DNA from: an uncultured Bacteroidia bacterium
Lineage (GTDB): Bacteria; Bacteroidota; Bacteroidia; Bacteroidales; F082
NCBI GenBank assembly: GCA_902770835.1
Contig: CACXUM010000043.1
Span: 1 to 32,119, forward strand
Length of the DNA stretch: 32,119 nucleotides
Reading direction: 5' to 3'
Shown here in pieces: positions 23,100-31,669 of this stretch. The notes under the pieces were generated by a model. The model did not search any database, was not told the DNA's origin, and saw only the letters and a list, made by a program, of their open reading frames with translations. A program made the translations under genes and the position numbers. Each line of letters opens with the position of its first letter. Within the stretch, counting starts at the first letter, position 1.

Positions 23100-23280
23100 T
23101 TCAAAGTGTTTTTCTGTGTTATGCAGGCAAAATTATTCAAAAAAACCTCCAAAAAAACATCTGTCAAGTCCTAAAATGGTTTTGTCCCTATCTTTTTCGT
23201 TTTTGAAATTTTCAATGTATTGAAATTCAAATATTTATAGAAAAATGGTTTTTGGGCTTGTCCATATTATTTTTTCGGTT
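23046..23280 (-). repeat. 5' direct repeat, copy 1 (signal peptide and upstream region)
   Basis: The first 145 bases (23046-23190) match 26045-26189 with about three differences. The match continues at lower identity to about 23280. It covers the signal peptide codons, the leader and a TAATTTTG box at 23128-23135. Confidence 0.9.
23128..23135 (-). promoter_or_regulatory. -7 box of secreted gene 1
   Basis: The minus strand reads TAATTTTG, 28 bases upstream of the ATG. The identical box is upstream of gene 2 at 26127-26134. No clear TTG is seen at 19-22 bases. Confidence 0.45.
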
Positions 23281-23362
23281 TCAAGGATAATCAAATGCGA
23301 TAATTCCTGCAATTTTGGGCAAAACAAGGTTTGCTTTTGGGATATTGCCTCATTGAGTTGCT

Positions 23363-23417
23363 GAAGGTCAATAACGCAAAAGACCCACCCCTTTCGAGGC
23401 AAGTCTTTTGCTCGTTT
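23363..23417 (-). terminator. Terminator-like hairpin downstream of fic
   Basis: GCAAAAGAC and GTCTTTTGC form the stem around a C-rich loop. It begins within 20 bases of the fic stop at 23421. A nearly identical block is at 26290-26342 after groEL, so it belongs to the duplicated upstream segment of the secreted genes. Confidence 0.6.
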
Positions 23418-23420
23418 GCA

Positions 23421-24344
23421 TTATCCGTTTATCATTTCAAGCATTTCCCTCATTCTGGCCACTAATGCCTCACCAACAATTTTTGTCATAGCTTCAGCCG
23501 ATCCGGTAGTGGCATATTCATCGAATGCATCGTAATAACGCTTCCTGTCAGAAAACTTGATGTTGACCGCCGGCAACCCTGCTTTGATGAGTTGCAGATT
23601 CATCAAAAGCCGGCCTGTGCGGCCATTCCCGTCGATGAACGGGTGGATGCTCTCAAAACGAAGATGGAAAAGCGCGACACATTCCACAATGTGCATTGTT
23701 TTGCGCCAAGTGATGTAATCGTTCAGCAGTTCCTCAATCTTCGGCTCAATCAGATACGGCTGCACGGGATTCGTCAAGCCGCCTGCTATGCGCACATTGA
23801 CCCTGCGGAAGGTTCCTCTGTCTTCCGGTCGGTCGGCCAACACCAAATTGTGAATGCCCTTGATGTCAAATTCGGAAAGCTCCTTGTCTTGTTTTGCCAG
23901 TTCCTCCATATATTGAAATGCTTCTTTGTAACCCACGGCTTCCAAATGGTCTTTAAGGGGTTTCTGGTCGATGGTAACGCCTTGAAGCACAAGGGCGGTT
24001 TCCTGCAAAGTCAAAGTGTTTCCTTCGATGGCATTGCTATTGTAAGTATGCTCGACAAGGAAAACCTCTTTTATAGCCTCCACTTCAGCAGGTGTCAAAG
24101 GACGGCAGGCATCCAACGATTTTTTGAGCGCGTCAACTTGTTCAAGAATTGGCCAGTAAGTCTTTTTGATGGTCTTTTTTGCATAAGTTCTTGCATCTAT
24201 GGGCTGTACTGCATCCTCTGGAATCAAATACAGATTACCCTTTCGCTCCACACCTGCAATGCGGCCTTGTTCGCACAACGCTCTCACTCTCCTTGAGGAA
24301 ATGCCCCATTTTGCGGCGGCTTCCGAAACCTTAATATACTTCAT
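23421..24344 (-). CDS. Fic domain protein with N-terminal HTH
   Basis: This 307-residue protein has two parts. Residues 1-45 form a helix-turn-helix of MerR/excisionase type (SEAAAKWGISSRRVRALCEQ). The rest is a Fic domain with the catalytic motif HPFIDGNGRTGR at 234-245 and an intact inhibitory motif SNAIEGN at 103-109. That motif places it in the self-inhibited class in which an N-terminal helix blocks ATP. Fic enzymes transfer AMP from ATP to proteins. No separate antitoxin is expected. Direct repeats around its promoter suggest self-regulation (see findings). It sits between two secreted-protein genes sharing direct repeats, so it could be lost by recombination. Confidence 0.93.
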   Translation of the reverse strand: MKYIKVSEAAAKWGISSRRVRALCEQGRIAGVERKGNLYLIPEDAVQPIDARTYAKKTIKKTYWPILEQVDALKKSLDACRPLTPAEVEAIKEVFLVEHTYNSNAIEGNTLTLQETALVLQGVTIDQKPLKDHLEAVGYKEAFQYMEELAKQDKELSEFDIKGIHNLVLADRPEDRGTFRRVNVRIAGGLTNPVQPYLIEPKIEELLNDYITWRKTMHIVECVALFHLRFESIHPFIDGNGRTGRLLMNLQLIKAGLPAVNIKFSDRKRYYDAFDEYATTGSAEAMTKIVGEALVARMREMLEMING

Positions 24345-24401
24345 ATCATTCCGATTTTTTGATTTTCACGCCGCAAATATACCGATATTATTCCGATTTT
24401 T
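24343..24401 (-). promoter_or_regulatory. Candidate operator repeats at the fic promoter
   Basis: Two copies of ATAT[C/T]ATTCCGATTTTT (plus-strand reading) lie at 24343-24359 and 24385-24401, 16 of 17 identical and 42 bases apart, four turns of DNA. One overlaps the start codon and the other lies between the TTG and TATATTTG elements, where a bound repressor would block transcription. Confidence 0.55.
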
Positions 24402-24405
24402 GCAA
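24374..24405 (-). promoter_or_regulatory. fic promoter
   Basis: The minus strand has TTG at 24405-24403 and TATATTTG at 24381-24374, 21 bases apart. This is one of the best consensus matches in the window. The leader to the ATG is about 23 bases. Confidence 0.7.
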
Positions 24406-24472
24406 TTTTGGGAATAAAACTGTGGTTTATTAATGGTTTTGCAAGGTTGGGTCATTACGCGACAACCACGAA

Positions 24473-24504
24473 AAAAGGCCAACCGCTTTCGCAGTCAGCC
24501 TTTT
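24473..24504 (-). terminator. Terminator downstream of secreted gene 2
   Basis: AAAAGGC and GCCTTTT close a long stem that continues through TGACTGC/GCGGTTG with wobble pairs to a GAAA tetraloop (minus-strand reading). It lies about 20 bases after the natural end of the sorting domain at 24526. Confidence 0.8.
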
Positions 24505-24513
24505 GTTCGTTTT

Positions 24514-24655
24514 GAAAAGAAATCCCTATTCTTTCACCACTAATCGCGCCGTATGGCTTTTTCCATCCGCATCCGTAATGCGCAACAGATAAACCCCTTC
24601 CACCAAACCGCTCAAATCAACCTCATTCGTCCCCCGCACAGTCTTCACCAACTGC
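24514..24655 (-). repeat. 142-base 3' direct repeat, copy 2 (sorting-domain end)
   Basis: This is the counterpart of 22316-22457, with only two differences (in the GCCG[C/T]ATG[A/G]CTTT segment). It ends at the first copy of the duplicated decamer CACCAACTGC. Confidence 0.9.
24526..24645 (-). pseudogene. Out-of-frame end of the type IX sorting domain, gene 2
   Basis: The alternate frame reads KTVRGTNEVDLSGLVEG, then VYLLRITDADGKSHTARLVV and KE, then a stop. Removing one copy of the duplicated decamer at 24646-24665 joins it in frame to YNALGQLV of the upstream coding region and restores a full sorting domain. Confidence 0.85.
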
Positions 24656-26098
24656 CACCAACTGCCCAAGGGCATTGTAAACCTTCACTTCTTTGGCTTC
24701 AACTCCTTCTATCGTTACCTTCTCATTGGCAGGATTAGGATAACAACCCACAGAATGCTTCACGTTTCCCATTTCAGGAACATCCAAATAACCTTCCGAA
24801 TTAATCTTCACGGCAAACATCATCATCCCTTCCTCACCATTAAGTCCTGTTCCAATTTCTCCAGTCACAAGGCAACCGCCGTCTTGCGTGGCCATCACAT
24901 AGTGAGGTCTAATTCTGTTGTTGAAATCGTAAACCCGCTGCCAAATTACATCCAGCCCTGTGGTCAGTTTTGTGACGCAGAAAGTGGAGTTCCCAACCTC
25001 GCCTGTTTCTAGGTCATAGTCCAATATGCAATAGCAATAGAACAAGTAATCTCCCAATCTGTCCACACCTTTTATTTCCGGCACTATCTCCGTATAATCA
25101 TCGTAGCAGTCTGAGAGAAGAAGTCCGTCAAAGTCATCAACATAGATGTGTAGTAATGTGTCGGAAGGGCTAAGTTTCATCAATACAGATGCGTCAGGAA
25201 CATGTTCAGGATAGGTCCACCCCAATCCTTCAACAGCAATGAAAAGACTACTATCAGGCATCGACAACACGGTGGATTGGTCGTAGCGGCTCATAAAAAG
25301 TATCTCATCAGCATTCTCAAAATGAATGTTTAATGGAATGTTTCGTTGCCCAACAGGTTCAAAATTACGGTTGAGTCGTTGAATAATCGCTTCCCAAGAA
25401 TAACACACACCGTAATCGCCAGAGCCATCTTGGTATTCAAAGATTCCTCCTGTATTAAACAAAGATGTCTGTGTTGTTGTGTCTATGGCCATCACATCAC
25501 CCTCAGAGGAGAGCCGCAAGTACAAATAAGGATGGGTCAGCGGATTGCTGGAATCGTAAAATTCGGTCATGTAAACGATGTCGTTTTGGCTATCCATGAA
25601 CGATTTTTGCTTGAAGAAAAACTTGCAGCAATTATGAGGCAAATCCACTTCCTTCTGCCACACGATATTCAAGTCGGCATCGAACCTAACCAAGAAAGGT
25701 TTGTCATAATGCAAGTCGTTGTCGTGGATTTTTCCTACAACAAGAAAGAGGTCTTCGTTCTCTGGGTCGTGATGGATGCCCGTGACGGTGGAACGGTGGC
25801 CTTCCTCTCCAATGACCATCTCGCCAAGCAACTCCATTTTGGGCGACAATTTGAGTATTCTTGCTGGGGTGTTGTGTTCTTGTTCGTAAGTGAACCAATC
25901 AAACGAAAAATCGAATGCCGAGGCAAGGAAGAAGTGGTTTTCGCTATCATTGTTGCCCACCTCAAGGCAAGGTCCTCCCTCAGAGAATCTGAAATTGGGG
26001 TCTTCATAGGTGAAGTAGGATTCGTTCTGCGCCTTCAAATTAATCCCTCCCGCCATCAGCAGGAGCGCAAGCAGGGTGAAAAGTCTTGTTGCTTTCAT
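24623..26098 (-). CDS. Secreted protein with frame-shifted type IX sorting domain (gene 2)
   Basis: This 491-residue protein begins with the same signal peptide as gene 1 (MKATRLFTLLALLLMAGG). The body looks like a repetitive beta structure, with recurring strand-Asp motifs such as LVRFDADLNIVWQKE and VTKLTTGLDVIWQR. These are typical of large Bacteroidetes secreted proteins with propeller-like repeats. The sorting domain starts normally (YPNPANEKVTIEGVEAKEV, then KVYNALGQLV) and then shifts into AVGEDCAGDE and stops. The cause is an exact 10-base tandem duplication (24646-24665). The correct frame would add 39 residues. The gene is otherwise intact, implying a recent or reversible change. 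Confidence 0.82.
   Translation of the reverse strand: MKATRLFTLLALLLMAGGINLKAQNESYFTYEDPNFRFSEGGPCLEVGNNDSENHFFLASAFDFSFDWFTYEQEHNTPARILKLSPKMELLGEMVIGEEGHRSTVTGIHHDPENEDLFLVVGKIHDNDLHYDKPFLVRFDADLNIVWQKEVDLPHNCCKFFFKQKSFMDSQNDIVYMTEFYDSSNPLTHPYLYLRLSSEGDVMAIDTTTQTSLFNTGGIFEYQDGSGDYGVCYSWEAIIQRLNRNFEPVGQRNIPLNIHFENADEILFMSRYDQSTVLSMPDSSLFIAVEGLGWTYPEHVPDASVLMKLSPSDTLLHIYVDDFDGLLLSDCYDDYTEIVPEIKGVDRLGDYLFYCYCILDYDLETGEVGNSTFCVTKLTTGLDVIWQRVYDFNNRIRPHYVMATQDGGCLVTGEIGTGLNGEEGMMMFAVKINSEGYLDVPEMGNVKHSVGCYPNPANEKVTIEGVEAKEVKVYNALGQLVAVGEDCAGDE
24646..24665 (-). repeat. 10-base tandem duplication breaking the sorting domain
   Basis: CACCAACTGC occurs twice in immediate tandem (24646-24655 and 24656-24665). 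One copy too many shifts the frame by one. Gene 1 has the decamer once at 22448-22457. Confidence 0.9.
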
Positions 26099-26280
26099 TT
26101 CAAAGTGTTTTTCTGTGTTGTGCCCGCAAAATTATTCAAAAAAACCTCCAAAAAAACATCTGTCAAGTCCTAAAATGGTTTTGTCCCTATTATTTTCTGT
26201 TTTGAAATTTTCAATATATTGAAATTCAAATGTTTATGAAAAATCGGTTTTGGGGCTTGTCCATATTTTTTTTTGGTTTC
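26045..26280 (-). repeat. 5' direct repeat, copy 2 (signal peptide and upstream region)
   Basis: This is the counterpart of 23046-23280, 2999 bases away. It is nearly identical for 145 bases and then about 85% similar. The TAATTTTG box is at 26127-26134. Confidence 0.9.
26127..26134 (-). promoter_or_regulatory. -7 box of secreted gene 2
   Basis: The minus strand reads TAATTTTG, identical in sequence and placement to that of gene 1. Confidence 0.45.
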
Positions 26281-26289
26281 AAGAGAAAA

Positions 26290-26342
26290 GAAGGTCAATA
26301 ACGCAAAAGACCCACCCCTTTCGAGGCAGGTCTTTTGCTCGT
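26290..26342 (-). terminator. Terminator-like hairpin downstream of groEL
   Basis: The stem GCAAAAGAC/GTCTTTTGC matches the block at 23363-23417. It lies about 105 bases after the groEL stop and directly before the secreted gene 2 promoter region. Confidence 0.6.
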
Positions 26343-26357
26343 TTCCAAAACTTTTGG

Positions 26358-26399
26358 TCTGGATTGCTTCGTTCCTCGCAATGACGCAAAGCGTGTCAT
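26358..26399. repeat. Dispersed repeat, groEL side
   Basis: TCTGGATTGCTTCGTTCCTC followed by GCAATGACGCAAAGCG matches 28586-28621 with four differences. This is half of a hairpin element widespread in bacterial intergenic DNA. The remaining bases to 26447 are simple repeats of ATTCTGCATTC type. Confidence 0.7.
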
Positions 26400-26447
26400 A
26401 CGAGCGAAGCTATTCTGCATTCCGCATTCATAATTCTGCATTCAAAA

Positions 26448-28094
<1,647 letters not shown>

Positions 28095-28203
28095 TTAATT
28101 GTTGACTGTTGAATTGTTTAATTGTTGGATTCCAAGATTTCATATTTCAAGATTTTTGGCGGGTTGCCAAATTTTGAAATTAGAAATCTTCAAATTTTGA
28201 AAT

Positions 28204-28482
28204 TCAGATGATTGCGATTACATCGTTTTCACGCATAATCATATAATCCTTGCCGTCGAGATGGAACTCGGTGCCAGCGTATTTGCCGTAGATGACTTTG
28301 TCACCCTCTTTCAGGGTCATTTGGTTGTCTTTCGTGCCAGGACCAACGGCCACGACGATGCCTTGTTGGGGTTTCTCTTTGGCGGTGTCGGGGATGATGA
28401 TACCGCTTGCTGTTTTCTGTTCGGCTTCTGCTGGCTCAATGACCACGCGGTCAGCCAAAGGTTTGATTGCTAATTTTGCCAT
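28204..28482 (-). CDS. groS: GroES, 10 kDa co-chaperonin
   Basis: This 92-residue protein has the GroES pattern: [20 protein letters not shown], the mobile-loop [26 protein letters not shown], and [19 protein letters not shown]. It caps the GroEL cavity. It is the first gene of the operon. No TAnnTTTG box or CIRCE element is visible upstream, so how it responds to heat is not evident here. Confidence 0.99.
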   Translation of the reverse strand: MAKLAIKPLADRVVIEPAEAEQKTASGIIIPDTAKEKPQQGIVVAVGPGTKDNQMTLKEGDKVIYGKYAGTEFHLDGKDYMIMRENDVIAII

Positions 28483-28535
28483 TTTATTTGATGTTTAATT
28501 GTTGATTGTTTAATCGTTTAACTGTTGTCGATTCG

Positions 28536-28626
28536 CGTCATTTGCAAGGAGGAACGACGAAGCAATCTAAGATCTAAGCTGCTCGTCTGGACTGCTTCGT
28601 ACCTCGCAGTGACGCAAAGCGCGTCA
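28536..28626. repeat. Long imperfect hairpin repeat upstream of groES
   Basis: The arms GCAAGGAGGAACGACGAAGC (28544-28563) and GCTTCGTACCTCGCAGTGAC (28594-28613) pair imperfectly, with CGTCA/TGACG at the base. The right arm matches the repeat at 26358-26399. This is a REP/MITE-like element between groES and the divergent MATE gene. Confidence 0.7.
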
Positions 28627-28720
28627 AAAAGACGACGGCGGGCATTAGTCACATTTCGTGCCAAAGTGGAAAATGGCAGGGTTTTGTCAGTTGGGGTGAC
28701 AAAGTGACACGAAGAATGGC

Positions 28721-28728
28721 TATCTTTG
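28721..28728 (+). promoter_or_regulatory. -7 box for the MATE gene
   Basis: TATCTTTG matches TAnnTTTG, 18 bases upstream of the ATG at 28747. An in-frame TTG at 28726 lies within this box and so is not the start. Confidence 0.6.
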
Positions 28729-28746
28729 CGCCCGATTTTGCTAACT

Positions 28747-30132
28747 ATGTCCAACATCAACGACGAAAGGAAACTCAACGAGCGTTATCGGATGATGACC
28801 GAGCAGCCCGTCAAAAGGCTGATTCTCAAGATGGCCGTGCCAACCATCATCAGTATGCTCGTGACCACCATCTATAATATGGTGGACTCGTTCTTCGTGG
28901 GTCATTTGAGCACGGAGGCGGTGGCAGGCGTGGGTGTTTCGTTTGCTTATATGGCTTTCATCAATGCTTGTGGATTCTTTTTCGGGCATGGCTCGGGCAA
29001 CTATATTTCGCGTGCCTTGGGAGCCAAACATGGCGAAAACGCTGGAAAAATGGCGGCTACGGGCTTTTTCACGCCATTGATTATCGGCACTTTGGCAGGT
29101 GCGGTTTGCCTTGTGTTCATTTCGCCTTTGTCAAGAGCGATGGGTGCCACCGACAGCATCTTGCCCTACGCCAACGACTACCTTCGTTTCATTCTGATAG
29201 CCACGCCTTTCATGATGTCGTCGCTGACCCTCAACAACCAACTGCGACTGCAAGGCAACGCCCGTTTCGGAATGATCGGCATTGCCTCAGGTGCCATCCT
29301 CAACATCCTTCTTGACCCGATTTTTATCTTTGTGCTAGACTTAGGCGTCAGTGGAGCATCGTTGGCCACGGCGGTGAGCCAATGCTTTGGCTGGTGTGTG
29401 TTGCTTTGGGGCACTTCGCGACCGGGTAATGTGCATATCAAGTTCAAGAACTTCACCCCAACCTTATTCTATTACAAGGAAATCACGCGGGGCGGCTTGC
29501 CTTCCTTGGCGCGACAAGCCCTTTCGGTGGTGGCCACCATCAGCCTCAACCGAATGGCTGTTCATTATGCTTTGCCTGGCAATGAAGCCTCCACTGTGGC
29601 AGCTTTCACTATCGTGTCGCGCATCACTTTGTTCTGCTTCGCCATCGTCATCGGGTTCGGGCAAGGGTTCCAGCCTGTTTGCGGCTATAACTTTGGCGCC
29701 AAATTGTATGCCCGCGTCAAGGAAAGTTACTTGTTTTGCATCACGCTTTCCACGGCCTTTCTGATTGTTTTGGCATCGGTGGTCTATATTTTCGCCCCCG
29801 ACATCATCTCATGGTTCCGAGGCGAAGACCCCGAGCTCATCCGCGTAGGCAGTCAGGCCTTGCGCTGGCAGTGCATCGCTTTCCCTTTGATGGGCCTTTG
29901 CACCATGACCAACATGCTGTTCCAAAATATCGGGTACACCTGGCAAGCTACCCTGCTCTCGATGTGTCGCCAAGGCTTGTATTTCCTGCCGGCGGTCTTC
30001 ATCATGCCGTGGCTGTTTGGCATCACAGGTCTCGAAGCCGCCCAAGCCGTCGCTGATGTTTGCACTTTCTTGACTTCTTTGCCGTTTGCTGTTGGGATTA
30101 TCAGGGAACTTGGGGCGAAGGCACTCAACTGA
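28747..30132 (+). CDS. MATE-family multidrug/sodium antiporter
   Basis: This 461-residue membrane protein has about 12 hydrophobic helices in two homologous halves. Family segments include MTEQPVKRLILKMAVPTIIS at the start, MVDSFFVGHLSTEAVAGVG, ASGAILNILLDPIFIFVLDL, and GFGQGFQPVCGYNFGA. MATE proteins export drugs or metabolites in exchange for Na+ or H+; the substrate cannot be read from sequence. The ATG at 28747 is chosen because a longer frame would start inside the promoter. The last eight bases overlap the end of the convergent ATPase gene. Confidence 0.95.
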   Translation: MSNINDERKLNERYRMMTEQPVKRLILKMAVPTIISMLVTTIYNMVDSFFVGHLSTEAVAGVGVSFAYMAFINACGFFFGHGSGNYISRALGAKHGENAGKMAATGFFTPLIIGTLAGAVCLVFISPLSRAMGATDSILPYANDYLRFILIATPFMMSSLTLNNQLRLQGNARFGMIGIASGAILNILLDPIFIFVLDLGVSGASLATAVSQCFGWCVLLWGTSRPGNVHIKFKNFTPTLFYYKEITRGGLPSLARQALSVVATISLNRMAVHYALPGNEASTVAAFTIVSRITLFCFAIVIGFGQGFQPVCGYNFGAKLYARVKESYLFCITLSTAFLIVLASVVYIFAPDIISWFRGEDPELIRVGSQALRWQCIAFPLMGLCTMTNMLFQNIGYTWQATLLSMCRQGLYFLPAVFIMPWLFGITGLEAAQAVADVCTFLTSLPFAVGIIRELGAKALN

Positions 30133-31561
30133 ACAAATCCTCCGCAGTCACCTCCGAGTCCACTATATCTTTGTTAACGCCTTCTGCGACACCGAAAGTG
30201 GTGACGAAAGTGCAATTCAAAGCATAAGCCGTCTTTTCTTTGTCTCTGAATAGTTGCATTCTGCTACGAATCTCTGTTGCATAGTTTTTCTTGATAGTAT
30301 AAGAGCCTACGCAAAACTTCATTTCGCAAAGGTTGATGGTTCGGTCGCCTCTTTCGATGACAAGGTCTATCTGTGCCTTTTTTCCTTTCTCGTTCTTGGG
30401 CGGAGTATAACGCCACGAAGAAGCCGATGTGGAGATACCGGAAATCCCAAGGCTTTTCCTGATTTGCGGCAAGTGTGTAAGGCAGACCAATTCAAAAGCA
30501 TATCCTTGCCATGACTCCACGGAATGGGAATTGTAATTATGTGTCCACCATTGCTCATCTTTGCTATCCAAAGCATCAATGAATTTGTAGTAGAAAAGGG
30601 TATAAAAATCCACCAGCCTATAAAGCGTCCCCCTCGACTTGTTACCATACTGCTGGTACGAAACAATAAAATCACAACGCTCCAAATTCTTCAGCACAAT
30701 GGTCAATCGGTCGCCTTCAAGAGAACTGGATTCCTGAAGTTCTGTATAGGTCATCCCGTCGTGGTTCCAATTCAAAAGAGACACTATCTCAAGGTATTTG
30801 TCGGCTTTATTGAAAACGGCGTTATATAGTTCATCAAACTCGGTTCGAAGTTCCGAATTCTTACGGAAAAACAAACGGTCTATATTTCCAATGAGCGTTT
30901 GTCCTGAATCCAACAGGCTCAAATAGAAAGGAATACCACCCATTACCATATACAACTGAAGAATCTGGTATCTACTCCATCTGATGCCTCGACTGAACAG
31001 ATATTCCTCTGTTTCCTTCAACGTAAAAGGACGAATATAGATGTTGTTGGTGATTCTCGCATGAAGGCCTCCCGGATTATCCACCAATTTATCCATCATC
31101 CAAGAAGAAGCAGAGCCACTGGCAACAAACATGATATCCTTTCTGCGTGCGCCCCAACCATTCCAAAACGACTCCAATGCTTCCACAAACTCCGACTGTG
31201 GCGTGTCAATCCACGGCATCTCATCTATAAAGATCACTTTTCGTTTCTCATCGGGGAGGGATTCAATATATTCCTCCAACGCATCGAAGGCGTCTTCCCA
31301 AGAAGAGAATTTGGGCTGGAGTTTGAGTCCCGCCGCTTTTTTCAAAGCCTTCGCAAATCCACGAAGTTGCTTGACCTTCGACAACTTGTGTCCACCAACG
31401 TATGTAAAATCATACTTCTTGTCAAAAAACGTATCCACAAGGAAAGTCTTGCCCACACGTCTTCGGCCATACACAATCACGAACTCCGAGCGGTTACTTT
31501 CGTAACACCGTTTCAATTCCGCCATTTCCGCCTCACGGGCTATTATCTTGGAAGTTTTCAT
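30125..31561 (-). CDS. AAA ATPase with DUF234 (PD-(D/E)XK-like) C-terminus
   Basis: This 478-residue protein starts with an ATPase domain of the archaeal-type family: Walker A GRRRVGKT at 32-39, then Walker B KVIFIDEMPW near 112. Next comes VASGSASSWMMDKLVDN and a winged-helix-like region (MTYTELQESSSLEGDRL). The end is a DUF234-type domain with QIDLVIERGDRTINLCEMKF, resembling the catalytic D...E-x-K of PD-(D/E)XK nucleases. Bacteroidetes carry many such genes as solitary units; their role is not established. It has a consensus promoter and an unusual inverted repeat just upstream. Confidence 0.92.
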   Translation of the reverse strand: MKTSKIIAREAEMAELKRCYESNRSEFVIVYGRRRVGKTFLVDTFFDKKYDFTYVGGHKLSKVKQLRGFAKALKKAAGLKLQPKFSSWEDAFDALEEYIESLPDEKRKVIFIDEMPWIDTPQSEFVEALESFWNGWGARRKDIMFVASGSASSWMMDKLVDNPGGLHARITNNIYIRPFTLKETEEYLFSRGIRWSRYQILQLYMVMGGIPFYLSLLDSGQTLIGNIDRLFFRKNSELRTEFDELYNAVFNKADKYLEIVSLLNWNHDGMTYTELQESSSLEGDRLTIVLKNLERCDFIVSYQQYGNKSRGTLYRLVDFYTLFYYKFIDALDSKDEQWWTHNYNSHSVESWQGYAFELVCLTHLPQIRKSLGISGISTSASSWRYTPPKNEKGKKAQIDLVIERGDRTINLCEMKFCVGSYTIKKNYATEIRSRMQLFRDKEKTAYALNCTFVTTFGVAEGVNKDIVDSEVTAEDLFS

Positions 31562-31584
31562 GCCAAATGCTTTTTATCACGATG

Positions 31585-31616
31585 CAAAGGTATTGAAAAA
31601 TCCAAACCAAAAACAA
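31585..31616 (-). promoter_or_regulatory. Promoter of the AAA/DUF234 gene
   Basis: The minus strand has TTG at 31616-31614 and TACCTTTG at 31592-31585, 21 bases apart. The leader to the ATG is about 17 bases after the expected start. Confidence 0.7.
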
Positions 31617-31634
31617 AAAAAGTGCGAACTTTTT

Positions 31635-31669
31635 GTACTTTATCTCAAACATTTTTTCAGATAAAGTAC
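31635..31669. repeat. Perfect inverted repeat upstream of the ATPase promoter
   Basis: GTACTTTATCT (31635-31645) and AGATAAAGTAC (31659-31669) are perfect 11-base arms with a 13-base spacer. The element begins 19 bases upstream of the TTG element, a position suited to an operator. Confidence 0.7.

Noticed and set aside
28726-28746. TTG start for the MATE protein
   Set aside because: The TTG lies inside the TATCTTTG promoter box, so it would be upstream of the transcript start.
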